In this document: in pieces, positions 32,839-42,419 of the stretch
Position numbering within the stretch: the stretch's first letter is position 1
Layout: the number at the start of each line of letters is the position of its first letter
Notes under the pieces: generated by a model
The model's input: only the letters and a program-made list of their open reading frames with translations
Databases searched by the model: none
What the model was told of the DNA's origin: nothing
Origin: Marinitoga hydrogenitolerans DSM 16785
GTDB lineage: Bacteria; Thermotogota; Thermotogae; Petrotogales; Petrotogaceae
Assembly (NCBI RefSeq): GCF_900129175.1
Contig: NZ_FQUI01000014.1
Span: 1-46,839 of the forward strand
DNA: 46,839 nucleotides
Direction: 5' to 3'
Position numbers and translations under genes: made by a program

Positions 32839-34679
32839 TTATCTTTATCATAACCTGTTAAATAAAAATCTATTCCTTGTGCCGCTTTATGACCATCTGC
32901 AATACCATGAATTATATCTGGACCATGCACTATATCTCCACCTGCAAACAACCATGGAATTCCTACTACATGATTGTATTCATCAGTTTTTAATCTTCCT
33001 CTTTCAATTGTTACTTTATTTTTAATCTCTTCTGGTAAATATGAATAATCTGGCATTTGTCCAATAGATTCAACAACCAAATCAGCTTCTATTTCTATTA
33101 CTTGTGACTCATCATATTTTGGATTAAACCTTCTATTTTCATCAAATATAGATAAAACTTTTTTAAATCTAGCTTTTTTAATTTTATCTCCCTCAGTTAC
33201 TATTTCAATTGGTCCCCAACCTGGGTGGAAGATTACTCCTTCTTCGCCGCCTTCTTCAATTTCATCCCAATCGGCTGGCATTTCTTCTAAGGTTCTTTCT
33301 AAACTTACAACATGAACTTCTGATTTACCATATTCTATATTTTGTAATCTTACCATAGTTCTTGCAACATCCATAGCAACATTTCCGCCACCAATAACAA
33401 CTAATTTTTTAGGAATATATGGTTTTGGCCCATCTCCAACAACATAATACTTCATTTCTTTTAATACAACCATTGCTTGTTTTACCATTGGATGTTCTGT
33501 ACCAGGAACACCAGTTGTTCTCCCTAATGTGAATCCTGTTGATAAAAATACAGCGTCATAGTTATCTTTTAGTTCTTCTAAAGTTACATCCACACCAACT
33601 CTTGTATTTAATTTAAACTCAACACCTAATGATTCTATATATTTCCAATCTTTTTCGAATGACTCCAACGGCAATCTATATGTTGGCCCTCCATAATTTA
33701 AAACTCCACCAGGTCTTTTTTCAGCTTCAAATACTGTAACTTTATATCCCATTAATATCAAGTAATATGCAGCAGATAAACCTGCAGGCCCTCCACCTAC
33801 AATAGCAACCTTTTTATCCGTTTTTTTAATGATTTGTTGGTCGTGTTTCAAAACATCATGATATTCTTCTGCTGGAATTTGATCAACAATATATCTTTTT
33901 AACCACCTAATGGATACAGCTTCTCCTCTGTGGCCAATAGTACATGATGTTTCACATCTGTGAGTGCACATTTTTCCACAAACTAATGGCAAAGGATTTG
34001 TTTTATATAACCATCTTAACCCTTCTTCTACATTATCATCATATACAGTTCTAATGTAATCAGGTATATCCATATGAGCTGGACATGTTTTTGTACATAT
34101 TCCACAATCAACACATCTTGCAGCTTCTTCAATGGCTTGTTGTTTCGAAAAGCCCTTCACAACTTCTATAAATGATTTTTTTCTTGTTTCTGCATCAACA
34201 ATTTCCATTGGAACTCTTTCGAGATCAAGTAATTCTGAGTCATCTGTTCTTTGATATGCTTTTTCTACCTTGATCTGATGAATACCATCTTCTTTGGGTA
34301 AGAAAAAGAATGTGTTTGGATCATTAGATAAATGTACATATTCTTTTGACATATTTAATGAACCTGTTGTACATATATCTACACATAAACCACAAAATGT
34401 ACATCGTCCATAGTCAAAGGCGGGTCTTTCAGGTTTTGACCCTTCTTCATCGGGTAACTCAGGTATTTTTATCATGTTTATTGCTTCTGCTGGACATATT
34501 TTTGAACATGTCCCACATCCTATACATTTTTCCCAATCATTTGTATGAAAACCTCTATAATTATCAGCAGCTTCACGAGGATTTTTTATTATATTATCTA
34601 AAGGTAAAGTAACTGGCTTTTTTGTTAAATATTTCCAGGCTTTAGCTGGAGAAAAAAAACTTTTGTTTATTTCAGACAT
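32832..34679 (-). CDS. Fusion of a NuoI/MbxN-type ferredoxin subunit and NfnB/GltD-type NAD(P)H:ferredoxin reductase
   Basis: A 615-residue electron-entry/exit subunit. Residues 1-130 resemble MbhN/NuoI: SFFSPAKAWKYL, then two [4Fe-4S] sites (Cys52/55/58/62 and Cys93/96/99/103). Residues about 150-270 are the GltD/NfnB iron-sulfur domain (Cys189/192/195/199; Cys234/238/242/246). Residues about 288-610 carry FAD site VGGGPAGLSAA (about 294-304) and NAD(P) site VIGGGNVAMD (about 424-433). It would link the membrane complex to NAD(P)H. Last gene of the operon, 64 bases after mbxL with a strong GGAGG site; no separate NuoI-type gene exists here. Often misnamed glutamate synthase small subunit, but no large subunit is present. 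Confidence 0.85.
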   Translation of the reverse strand: MSEINKSFFSPAKAWKYLTKKPVTLPLDNIIKNPREAADNYRGFHTNDWEKCIGCGTCSKICPAEAINMIKIPELPDEEGSKPERPAFDYGRCTFCGLCVDICTTGSLNMSKEYVHLSNDPNTFFFLPKEDGIHQIKVEKAYQRTDDSELLDLERVPMEIVDAETRKKSFIEVVKGFSKQQAIEEAARCVDCGICTKTCPAHMDIPDYIRTVYDDNVEEGLRWLYKTNPLPLVCGKMCTHRCETSCTIGHRGEAVSIRWLKRYIVDQIPAEEYHDVLKHDQQIIKKTDKKVAIVGGGPAGLSAAYYLILMGYKVTVFEAEKRPGGVLNYGGPTYRLPLESFEKDWKYIESLGVEFKLNTRVGVDVTLEELKDNYDAVFLSTGFTLGRTTGVPGTEHPMVKQAMVVLKEMKYYVVGDGPKPYIPKKLVVIGGGNVAMDVARTMVRLQNIEYGKSEVHVVSLERTLEEMPADWDEIEEGGEEGVIFHPGWGPIEIVTEGDKIKKARFKKVLSIFDENRRFNPKYDESQVIEIEADLVVESIGQMPDYSYLPEEIKNKVTIERGRLKTDEYNHVVGIPWLFAGGDIVHGPDIIHGIADGHKAAQGIDFYLTGYDKDKK

Positions 34680-34743
34680 GAACTCACCTCCGGTGGGATA
34701 AAAATTTTTCCCTTTTTTAAAATTATATAATTAAAATAAATTA

Positions 34744-35856
34744 TTATCTATCAATTTCTGGAGCACATACCCCCATAGTATCTAACCAAATAGCAACATC
34801 ATCAATTCTTGTACCTGGTAAATATTTTTCTATACCTAATAACCCTTGTGGATAAGAAGCACCTCTAACAGCTATTCTGTATGGTTTGTTGGAACCGTCT
34901 GAAACAATATAATAACCATATTCACCACGGGCACATTCAATATGGCTAAATACCTGACCCTTTGGGACTCTCCATCTTAAAGCACTTCCTCTTGAAAAAC
35001 TAACTCTAACAGGACCTTCCTTTGGCATTTTATCTAATACTTGTCTTATTATTTTAATACTTTGTTGTATTTCTTTATATTTTATTGTTAATCTGGTATA
35101 TGCATCAGAATATGTTGCAATTGGAACTTCAAATTCGACTTCATCGTATCTTGCATATGGATCTATTTTTCTGATGTCATAAGGTTTTCCAGAAGACGAT
35201 CTTAACCCTATACCAGTGACTCCCAATTCCCAACATACTTCTTCTGTTAAAATAATATTATCAACAGTTCTTACCTGTACCATAGGATTTTTTAAGATTA
35301 AATCATCATATTCTGGTAATCTTTTTTCTAAATAATCAAGGAAATTTTCTATTTTCTTTTCAATACCATTTGGAAGGTCTTTTCTAACACCACCAGGAAC
35401 TATATACATATGATAAATTCTAGCTCCAGTAATTTCTTCAAATATATCTAATATCAAATCTCTATCTGCTATAGCCCAATTTGGACCAGTATATAAACCT
35501 GTAGGACCACCAATTCCACCTAAAGACATTAAATGATTTGCAATTCTTGCTAATTCTAAAATTATCATCCTTATCCAATGAGCTCTTTCTGGAACATCAA
35601 CATTGGCCAATGTTTCTACACCCATAGCATATACCATTTCATTTATATCAGGTTCTGGAACACAAATCCTTGGTATTAAAGCAAGGTTATTCATCCATAA
35701 TCGTCTTTCCATTAATTTTTCAAATCCTCGATGAAGCATTCCAGGTACTGGCCTTGCTTTTTCTACAATATCACCGTCAACATAAAGATGAACACTGAAA
35801 TTACCATGCATACCTGGATGATTTGGTCCTAAAAATAATTTCACCTGTCTTTTCAT
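34744..35856 (-). CDS. mbxL: MbxL/NuoD-like large subunit without a NiFe site
   Basis: A 370-residue homologue of hydrogenase-4/Mbh large subunits and complex I NuoD. It keeps the fold's landmarks (FLGPNHPGMHG, PGMLHRGFEKLME, GGIGGPTGLYTGPNWA). The N-terminal NiFe motif RxCxxC is RICVPE (Cys65, Glu68), and the C-terminal DPCxxC is VCAPEIDR (Cys364, Glu367). Each CxxC has become CxPE, so a NiFe centre cannot form in the usual way. Loss of NiFe ligands fits the Mbx group rather than Mbh hydrogenases. The ATG overlaps the mbxK stop (ATGA). Confidence 0.88.
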   Translation of the reverse strand: MKRQVKLFLGPNHPGMHGNFSVHLYVDGDIVEKARPVPGMLHRGFEKLMERRLWMNNLALIPRICVPEPDINEMVYAMGVETLANVDVPERAHWIRMIILELARIANHLMSLGGIGGPTGLYTGPNWAIADRDLILDIFEEITGARIYHMYIVPGGVRKDLPNGIEKKIENFLDYLEKRLPEYDDLILKNPMVQVRTVDNIILTEEVCWELGVTGIGLRSSSGKPYDIRKIDPYARYDEVEFEVPIATYSDAYTRLTIKYKEIQQSIKIIRQVLDKMPKEGPVRVSFSRGSALRWRVPKGQVFSHIECARGEYGYYIVSDGSNKPYRIAVRGASYPQGLLGIEKYLPGTRIDDVAIWLDTMGVCAPEIDR

Positions 35857-36368
35857 TCAGCTTCACCTTCTTTCGGAATGAAATCAACTTTATATTCTCT
35901 TACATCAAATTTCTTTTTTGAATAAGCTAATGGATCAAAATCTTTTCTCATTGGGGGTATATCATCCCAAAGTTCTAAAAATAATGGTTTGTTTGCTTTT
36001 TCATTTCCTTCAAATTCAACGCCAAAAAACTCATGAACATCTCTCTCATAAAATTCTGCACCAGGATAAATATTTATTATGGTTCTAAATTGCGGATTAT
36101 CTCTATTTATTTTTGTTCTCACCTGAATTGTCATAGAATTTTCCCAATTCATAATTATATATACTAATTGAAATTTGTTTTCTTTAATCCAATCTATACA
36201 GGTTAATAATGTCAGTTGTTTCCAACCTTGAGACTTCAAATAAGCTAATACCGAATGGACTTCTTCATGTTTTAAATCAATAGCAACTTGATTTTTTTTC
36301 ACTTTTTCAATATTTTCAGGGTTAAATTTAGATTTTATATCTTCAATTATATTATTCGTGGAATTCAT
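35853..36368 (-). CDS. mbxK: MbxK/NuoC-like subunit
   Basis: A 171-residue homologue of complex I 30-kDa subunit. The typical C-terminal region ERDVHEFFGVEFEGNEK ... LFLELWDDIPPMRKDF is present. This subunit packs against the large subunit and carries no cofactor. Its ATG overlaps the mbxJ stop by 17 bases and its TGA overlaps the mbxL start. Confidence 0.9.
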   Translation of the reverse strand: MNSTNNIIEDIKSKFNPENIEKVKKNQVAIDLKHEEVHSVLAYLKSQGWKQLTLLTCIDWIKENKFQLVYIIMNWENSMTIQVRTKINRDNPQFRTIINIYPGAEFYERDVHEFFGVEFEGNEKANKPLFLELWDDIPPMRKDFDPLAYSKKKFDVREYKVDFIPKEGEAE

Positions 36369-36945
36369 CTTTTACATACACCTCCCCAAGGGCTCGAACC
36401 TGATTAGCTTTATACCAATCATAATATTTCTGATATCTTTTCCATCCAAGAGCATCACCTTTTTTTATCATATCCATTAATTTTTTAAATCCCGACATTA
36501 CGGCTTCAGGTCTGGGCATACATCCTGCAATGTATAAATCTACAGGTAAATAATAATCTAATCTTGAAATAACGGCATATGAATCATAATAAACGCCACC
36601 ATTTAAGGTACAAGATCCAAAACCAACCAAATATTTTGGATTTTGCATTTGCTCATATGTATAAATTACCCTTCTCAATGTTTTAACACTTAAATATCCT
36701 GTAACCAATAAAACATCAGCCTGCCTTGGAGTTGCCATTGGAGCCATACCTATTCTTTCCATATCAAATCTAGATGTCATTGTTGGAGGTAATTCCATAG
36801 CGCCACAACCAGTACAGTAATGCAACATCCAAATAGATTTGCTTCTAAATATATTTCCAAATTTTTCCCAAAATGTCAAAGTATCTCTACAATCTAATTC
36901 ATTAACATCAATTTCATTTATTTTTTCATTTTCATTTAAAGCCAT
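36352..36945 (-). CDS. mbxJ: MbxJ/NuoB-like small subunit
   Basis: A 197-residue electron-transfer subunit holding the proximal [4Fe-4S] cluster next to the active site. Ligands are HYCTGCGAMEL (two Cys in a CxxC, as in hydrogenase small subunits rather than the adjacent pair of NuoB), GFGSCTLNGG and AGCMPRPEAVM. A short hydrophilic N-terminus (about 30 residues) precedes the domain. ATG 36945 follows GGGGGTG and lies inside the end of the NuoH-like gene (10-base overlap). Confidence 0.9.
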   Translation of the reverse strand: MALNENEKINEIDVNELDCRDTLTFWEKFGNIFRSKSIWMLHYCTGCGAMELPPTMTSRFDMERIGMAPMATPRQADVLLVTGYLSVKTLRRVIYTYEQMQNPKYLVGFGSCTLNGGVYYDSYAVISRLDYYLPVDLYIAGCMPRPEAVMSGFKKLMDMIKKGDALGWKRYQKYYDWYKANQVRALGEVYVKDEFHE

Positions 36946-37847
36946 ATGCTCACCCCCAAACCGGTGAATATTACAATTGCTGTTTGAATAAAAGCTAAAG
37001 CTAAAGGTACTTTATAATAAAATACTACTAATTGATCAATTTTAAATCGGGCAACTACTGAAGAAATCATTGTAGCTAAAACATATACAAAGAAGTATTT
37101 TATTAAAAATGTTATTATTGTTCCGCCTCCTAAAAATAAATTTACAAATAAACCAATTTCAATAAATGTTGCAAATTCGTGCTGTAACATAAGCATTCCT
37201 AAATGTTTTCCACCATATTCTACTAATGGACCAGATGCAATTTCTGCTGGAGCAATTGGGGTATCATAAGGCTTTTTACCGAGCATTCCCATTAATGTTA
37301 CAAATCCAACTATTACTCCTAAAGGCATTCTAAACATATTCCATCCAAGGATGCCCATTGTTTGTTGGGCTTGAGCTATAGCATGAATAGAAGCTGTTTT
37401 ATTTGCATATATAATCCCAAATACAGTCATTATATAAGGCAATTCATAACCCAACATTTGAGTTAAAGCCCTCATAACACCTATACTTGCCCAAGGGTTT
37501 CCAGATCCAACAGCACTCATAGCCATTCCTAAAGATCCAACAGCTAAAAGATACACGATAACAAAGAAATTATCCAATTTATCAAAAACTACGATATGAC
37601 CAGCTGGAATAAATATTAACGTTGCTATTGTTCCACCTAAAGCCATCAATACACCAAAATCATATATAAATCCATGTGAAATTGAACTTTTACTCCATGT
37701 TTTAAATAAATCTATGAAATTTTGATACCAATGAGGACCAACTCGTCTATGTATTCTCGCAATTATTTTTCTTTGAATACCAGACAATGTTATTTGCCAA
37801 AAGAATGCTAATAATACTAAACTAACAGCTAAAAAGAATGTTGTCAT
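36936..37847 (-). CDS. mbxM: MbxM/NuoH-like membrane subunit
   Basis: A 303-residue membrane protein with about eight helices, homologous to MbhM and NuoH, which joins the peripheral arm to the ion-pumping arm. RIHRRVGPHWYQNFIDLFKTW near the N-terminus and APAEIASGPLVEYGGKHLGML match the conserved NuoH loops that line the quinone chamber in complex I and its counterpart here. The ATG overlaps the upstream antiporter-subunit stop (ATGA). Confidence 0.92.
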   Translation of the reverse strand: MTTFFLAVSLVLLAFFWQITLSGIQRKIIARIHRRVGPHWYQNFIDLFKTWSKSSISHGFIYDFGVLMALGGTIATLIFIPAGHIVVFDKLDNFFVIVYLLAVGSLGMAMSAVGSGNPWASIGVMRALTQMLGYELPYIMTVFGIIYANKTASIHAIAQAQQTMGILGWNMFRMPLGVIVGFVTLMGMLGKKPYDTPIAPAEIASGPLVEYGGKHLGMLMLQHEFATFIEIGLFVNLFLGGGTIITFLIKYFFVYVLATMISSVVARFKIDQLVVFYYKVPLALAFIQTAIVIFTGLGVSIWL

Positions 37848-39685
37848 ATTTTATCACCCCACATAAATATTGCAGTTATCACTAATGAAATCCAGAAAAT
37901 ACTAAACGCAGGATTTTCATTAAAGAACCATGTTCTTACCAATTGACCTAATTCCTTTACTCTTAAAGCAACTGAGTCATAGAATTTTTCAACTGAAGGA
38001 TGGTTTTTATATAATCTTTCAAATGGGGCATAATAATTCGATGCATAATGATATTTATCTGGATCATGAATAAATTCAGCTGATGTATATGTATCCATCA
38101 AACCAACTGATTTTGCTTTTGGAAGTACAAAATAAAGTATTGCTGCTATAACAAATCCAATTGTAAACACAAGAGTTACAACCCATGAATCCCACATACC
38201 ATTTGGAGTTATAATTTTAAATCCATCAATAACTATAGCCTTTATACCAACCATTTCTTGTATTTTAGCTATATATTTTAACATTAAACCAGGATATATA
38301 CCATATAATATAGTTAAACCAGATATTATTAACATTGGTAATTGCATTAAAAAAGGAACTTCTTTTACATCTTCATGTTTTGGTGATAATTGACCCAAAA
38401 ATGCACCTGCTAAAGGTCTGAAAACATATAAGAATGAACCTACACTACCAAAGAATGCCGCAAAAGCAATAAACATATTGCCTTTTCTAATTAACCCTTG
38501 AAAAATAAGCCATTTTGATGCGAAGCCACTCATTGGAGGAATTCCGGCTAATGAAATTATTGCGATCAAATATGCTGCAAAAGTAACAGGCATTTTTTTA
38601 ATTAATCCGCCAAGTTCAGATATCTTTGTTGTTCCTGTTCTATATGCAATAGCTGCAAATGACAAGAACATAGCGGCTGAAGCCATAGCATGATTAAATA
38701 CGTGCATCATACCACCAGCAAATGCTGTTTGATCAACTAAAGATAAACCAATTAATATATATCCACTGTTACTTACTGTGGAATAAGCAATGAGTTTTTT
38801 TGCATCATCTTGTTTTATAGCCATTAATGTACCAATAATTATACTTATAGCTCCTAATATCATCAACATATAGTTTTCAAATGGGTTATTTAAAATTTTC
38901 AAATGATTTGAAAATACTTTGGAAGTTGGTAATACTGCCGTCATTAAAAATGCTATAAAACCACCCATTTTTACAAGGCCACCTGATAATACAGGAGAAA
39001 ATGTATGCGGTGCATTACCATGCGCAATAGGTAACCATGTATGGAATGGAAATACACCTAATTTTGTTAAACCAGCAATTACTATCAAAAAGAAGAAGAG
39101 AATTGCAAAATTAGAATCTTCTGTCATTTTTTGAATAACTGTATTTATTTCAAATGTTCCATATTTTACATTCAACATTAAAATAGCATATAACATTGTA
39201 AATGAACCTATAGTACTTATTCCATAATAAACAACTGAAGCTCTTCGAGATTTACCTAATGGAATTATAAACATTGATGACCAAACTACTAATTCCCAGA
39301 AAATAAATAATGTTAAAAAGTCTTTTGCATAAAATACCCCAATTGTTCCACCTAAAGATAATACATAGAATAGATTGTATGCTGCAGGGTGTATAACTTT
39401 CTCCATCCAATATGTATTAAAGAAAGCTACCATTGAATAAACAATTACCATTACTATTGAGAAGAACCATGCATATGATGTTGATACTAAATCTAATGAA
39501 TAATTTCCATAATTGAATATATTAAAAATTTGTCCAGATGAATCCTTTAATGTATAAATTGCAAATAATGATACTAATGAAATTATTATAGTTAACCATG
39601 CGCCAGCTTGTTTGTTGAATTTTGAAACAATATATGTTACTAAACTACCTAATAATATGAATAAAATTAAAGTATTTAAAGCCAC
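37844..39685 (-). CDS. mbxH: Second antiporter-like subunit (MbxH; NuoL/MrpA-type)
   Basis: A 613-residue ion-translocating subunit with about 14 core helices. The first half has FIFWELVVWSSMFIIP (the Glu of TM5), GLTKLGVFPFHTWLPIAHGNAP (TM7 Lys) and LIAYSTVSNSGYI; the second half has SLAGIPPMSGFASKW. A C-terminal extension of roughly 110 residues, partly amphipathic and ending in a helix, goes beyond the MrpD core and may brace the neighbouring subunits. Start is GTG 39685, one base after the MrpD-like stop, with GGGAGGG inside that gene. Confidence 0.9.
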   Translation of the reverse strand: MALNTLILFILLGSLVTYIVSKFNKQAGAWLTIIISLVSLFAIYTLKDSSGQIFNIFNYGNYSLDLVSTSYAWFFSIVMVIVYSMVAFFNTYWMEKVIHPAAYNLFYVLSLGGTIGVFYAKDFLTLFIFWELVVWSSMFIIPLGKSRRASVVYYGISTIGSFTMLYAILMLNVKYGTFEINTVIQKMTEDSNFAILFFFLIVIAGLTKLGVFPFHTWLPIAHGNAPHTFSPVLSGGLVKMGGFIAFLMTAVLPTSKVFSNHLKILNNPFENYMLMILGAISIIIGTLMAIKQDDAKKLIAYSTVSNSGYILIGLSLVDQTAFAGGMMHVFNHAMASAAMFLSFAAIAYRTGTTKISELGGLIKKMPVTFAAYLIAIISLAGIPPMSGFASKWLIFQGLIRKGNMFIAFAAFFGSVGSFLYVFRPLAGAFLGQLSPKHEDVKEVPFLMQLPMLIISGLTILYGIYPGLMLKYIAKIQEMVGIKAIVIDGFKIITPNGMWDSWVVTLVFTIGFVIAAILYFVLPKAKSVGLMDTYTSAEFIHDPDKYHYASNYYAPFERLYKNHPSVEKFYDSVALRVKELGQLVRTWFFNENPAFSIFWISLVITAIFMWGDKI

Positions 39686-39686
39686 T

Positions 39687-41087
39687 TCACATCCCTCCCG
39701 GTATATTGGAAAGGTAATTACTTATACCTTGTGTTATAAATTCCGGATTGAAACTAATGTAAATTATGAATAATCCAACAGCAATAGCTAAAACGGCATA
39801 AGCAAATGTGTTTTCCAAAGAAAGTTTTGTTGTATATTCATCTTTTGATTCTTTTCCTTCTTCTCCAGGATTCCATAATTTAACTAGCATTCTAATGAAG
39901 TAAATACCTTCAATTAAACTTGCAAATAGTATTAATGCAGGAATCCAAAAATTATTTAATTTGAATAGATTTGTTAATGTAAATATTTTTACATAAAAAC
40001 CATAGAATAATGGTAGTCCAACTAAAGAAAGTGCTGCTACTGAAAATCCAAAACCTATTAATTTATGTTTCTTGAATAAACCCTGTAATTTATCTACATT
40101 ATCTGTACCAGCATAAACGTACATTGCTCCTGCAATTGTGAACATTAATAATTTAGTAAAGGCATTATTTGCAACTTGCATCATTGCTCCACCTGTAATC
40201 CCAGCTAAGAACAATGTTGCTATTAAACCAGCTTGTCCTATACTTGAAAATGCAAGAATACTTCTTACATTTTTTTGTGCAAAAGCTGCAATTTCTCCGA
40301 ATACAAATGTTAACACTGTAATTGTTAGTAATAGTGTTTTCAATGTTCCGTCTACTACAAATATATTTGTAAATATTTTTCCAAACATCATAATGGCAGC
40401 TGTTGCATATGCAGAAGCAAAGATTCCACCATTTAAATCATTAACATTTCCATATACCATTTTCACCCAACCGTTGAATGGCATTAGTTTAGCTTCTACA
40501 GCAAATCCGGCAAATATAAATGTTACTGCTAATAATAATACATTATTATTTACAAGGCTAATTTTTGAAGCCATATCAGCCATGTTCAATGTTCCTACTG
40601 TAGCATAAAGAATTATAATTCCTAATAAATAAAGATTTGAGCCAAAAGCTCCTAAAATTATGTAGTTAAATGTTCCTTTAAAATTTTTTGTCATTGTTGA
40701 CATTATATATGCTGAAATTGATGCAATTTCCAAAAATACAAATAAGTTAAATAAATCTCCAGTTAACATCATTCCGTTCAAGGAAGCTAATGAAACCAAT
40801 AGTACAGTTGAATATTTTTTTATTGAAGCTACTGATGTAATAACAGATAAAGCAAAAACAATATTCAATATTGTTAATCCAAATATTGAATATTGATCAA
40901 CAACGAGGTTTATACCAAATGGTGGTTTCCAACCGCCAATGATAATATTTCCTTCCTGAATAATCAAAGTTCCAAAAACATTAAATGCAACTGCAGCTAA
41001 TAGTAATGTTTTATCAGCTTTTTTGAAAATAACGGACAAAAAAGCAAACAATAAAGGGATCGCTATTAATAAAACAGGATTAATCAT
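39687..41087 (-). CDS. mbxH': First antiporter-like subunit (MbxH'; MrpD-type)
   Basis: A 466-residue MrpD/NuoN-like subunit with about 14 helices. Key elements are LFVFLEIASISAYIMS (TM5 Glu), AKLMPFNGWVKMVYG (TM7 Lys region) and AFSSIGQAGLIATLF. Two antiporter-like subunits in one complex match the Mbx arrangement; Mbh hydrogenases have one. I start at ATG 41087, eight bases after GGGGAG, and not at the upstream in-frame start. It overlaps the MrpC-like gene by 8 bases. Confidence 0.9.
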   Translation of the reverse strand: MINPVLLIAIPLLFAFLSVIFKKADKTLLLAAVAFNVFGTLIIQEGNIIIGGWKPPFGINLVVDQYSIFGLTILNIVFALSVITSVASIKKYSTVLLVSLASLNGMMLTGDLFNLFVFLEIASISAYIMSTMTKNFKGTFNYIILGAFGSNLYLLGIIILYATVGTLNMADMASKISLVNNNVLLLAVTFIFAGFAVEAKLMPFNGWVKMVYGNVNDLNGGIFASAYATAAIMMFGKIFTNIFVVDGTLKTLLLTITVLTFVFGEIAAFAQKNVRSILAFSSIGQAGLIATLFLAGITGGAMMQVANNAFTKLLMFTIAGAMYVYAGTDNVDKLQGLFKKHKLIGFGFSVAALSLVGLPLFYGFYVKIFTLTNLFKLNNFWIPALILFASLIEGIYFIRMLVKLWNPGEEGKESKDEYTTKLSLENTFAYAVLAIAVGLFIIYISFNPEFITQGISNYLSNIPGGM

Positions 41088-41424
41088 TGCTTTCACTCCC
41101 CATCTCATCCAATTCTAATGTTTTGTATTTTTCATAAAGTTTTCTTGCAACTGTTAATGCTAACGCTGTAACTCCAACACCTATGACAATAGCTGTAAGA
41201 ACCAACGCTTGTGGTAAAGGGTCTACAAATATATTTTTATTTGATACTACTCCTTTAAATAATATTGGAGCCACACCATCATTCACATAACCTATGGAAA
41301 TTATAAACAAGTTAACACCAATCTCTAAAACGTTTAATGCTACTACAATTTTAATTAAGTTCTTTTGAGTTAGAAGACCATATATACCAATTAATATTAA
41401 ACCAATAAATAAGTATTGTATCAT
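41080..41424 (-). CDS. mbxG: MrpC/MbxG-like subunit
   Basis: A 114-residue protein with three membrane helices, homologous to MrpC and NuoK. KIVVALNVLEIGVNLFIISIGY carries the conserved NuoK-type Glu, and DPLPQALVLTAIVIGVGVTALALTVARKLY is the diagnostic C-terminal segment. The ATG directly follows the stop of the MrpB-like gene, whose end supplies the GGAGGGG ribosome site. Confidence 0.92.
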   Translation of the reverse strand: MIQYLFIGLILIGIYGLLTQKNLIKIVVALNVLEIGVNLFIISIGYVNDGVAPILFKGVVSNKNIFVDPLPQALVLTAIVIGVGVTALALTVARKLYEKYKTLELDEMGSESND

Positions 41425-42177
41425 TTATTTCCCCTCCTCTGAGAGAAAATCTGAGATTAAGTTTGAAAGCTCAGATCCTACTTTTAATCCTACAAAAATG
41501 TAAATAATTGGAACTATACCTGCGCTGAATAATTCTCCAACTGTACCTGTAGGTAAAAAATTGTATAAGAAATATCCACCCAATGATATTCCTAAAAGGC
41601 CAAATATTAAATATAAACTTCCAGCTGTTCCTTCTAATACTTTAAAAGCTTTTACTTTTGTTCTGAATTCATCATCAGATAAGTAGAACAATAATACTGC
41701 AGAAGCAATCATAGAACCACCTGGAAATCCTCCTCCAGGAGTTAAATGACCATGAATGAATATATAAACACCTGTTATTAAAATAATTCCTGAAATTATT
41801 CTTACTGCAGTTTTTAAAATAAAGTTTGGTGGTGTTTTAAATTTCATTCTTGTGTTACCGCTTAATAATAATCCAACACCTAAAGCAGAAACAAATAATA
41901 CTGTAACTTCGCCTAATGTATCAAATGACCTGTAGTTTACAACAATTGAAGTTACCATATTTGCAGAACCACTTTCAGCATTTTTTGTTTCTTTAAATTT
42001 TACTTCACCTGAATTTTCACTAACATTTTTATTTACAAAGCTATTTGATACTCTTTCGCTTAAGTTTACTTCACCAAATTTTGGGAATAATTTACCTTCA
42101 CCTGTTGAATAAAGGTTAGTAAAAATAAAAATTCCTAAAACTAATACTATTAATGCAGCAATAAATCTTTTCATCAT
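41425..42177 (-). CDS. mbxF: Fused MbhE + MrpB (MbxF-type) subunit
   Basis: A 250-residue membrane protein joining two parts. The N-terminal third has a helix (about 5-24), a polar stretch, then YRSFDTLGEVTVLFVSALGV, the MbhE-type segment that also closes MrpA. From about 115 on it is MrpB: GVYIFIHGHLTPGGGFPGGSM and LGISLGGYFLYNFLPTG. In P. furiosus Mbh these are separate genes. Four stop/start bases overlap the preceding MbhD-like gene. Confidence 0.85.
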   Translation of the reverse strand: MMKRFIAALIVLVLGIFIFTNLYSTGEGKLFPKFGEVNLSERVSNSFVNKNVSENSGEVKFKETKNAESGSANMVTSIVVNYRSFDTLGEVTVLFVSALGVGLLLSGNTRMKFKTPPNFILKTAVRIISGIILITGVYIFIHGHLTPGGGFPGGSMIASAVLLFYLSDDEFRTKVKAFKVLEGTAGSLYLIFGLLGISLGGYFLYNFLPTGTVGELFSAGIVPIIYIFVGLKVGSELSNLISDFLSEEGK

Positions 42178-42419
42178 TTTTTATCACCAACCTTTTTTAT
42201 AGAAAAAAGGGTAAATATAAATACTGCTGTTACTAAACCTGAACCTATTACTGCTTCTGTAATAGCAACATCAGGAGCTTTCATAAATATGAAAGATACT
42301 ACTGATAACATACTCAATATTGATAAATAAATTACTGAATTAATTATTTTTTTTGATTCTATAGCTAAAAAAGCAAAAACTAACAATGTAATACCTACTA
42401 AAATTTCAATTATCTGCAT
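42174..42419 (-). CDS. mbxD: MbhD/DUF4040-like subunit
   Basis: An 81-residue, three-helix protein corresponding to the DUF4040 part of MrpA and to MbhD: FLAIESKKIINSVIYLSILSM and FMKAPDVAITEAVIGSGLVTAVFIFTLF, including the conserved Asp/Glu residues of the ion path. I use ATG 42419, seven bases after AGAGGT; earlier in-frame starts lie on or before that site. It overlaps the MrpG-like gene by 14 bases. Confidence 0.85.
   Translation of the reverse strand: MQIIEILVGITLLVFAFLAIESKKIINSVIYLSILSMLSVVSFIFMKAPDVAITEAVIGSGLVTAVFIFTLFSIKKVGDKK

Noticed and set aside
32832-34679. Glutamate synthase small subunit (gltD)
   Set aside because: No glutamate synthase large subunit is nearby, and residues 1-130 are a NuoI-type ferredoxin domain that GltD lacks. 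Operon context places it in the Mbx complex.
34744-37847. Annotation of the NuoB/C/D/H-like genes as a NiFe hydrogenase or formate hydrogenlyase
   Set aside because: The large subunit lacks one Cys in each CxxC, so a NiFe centre is not expected, and two antiporter-like subunits match Mbx instead of Mbh.
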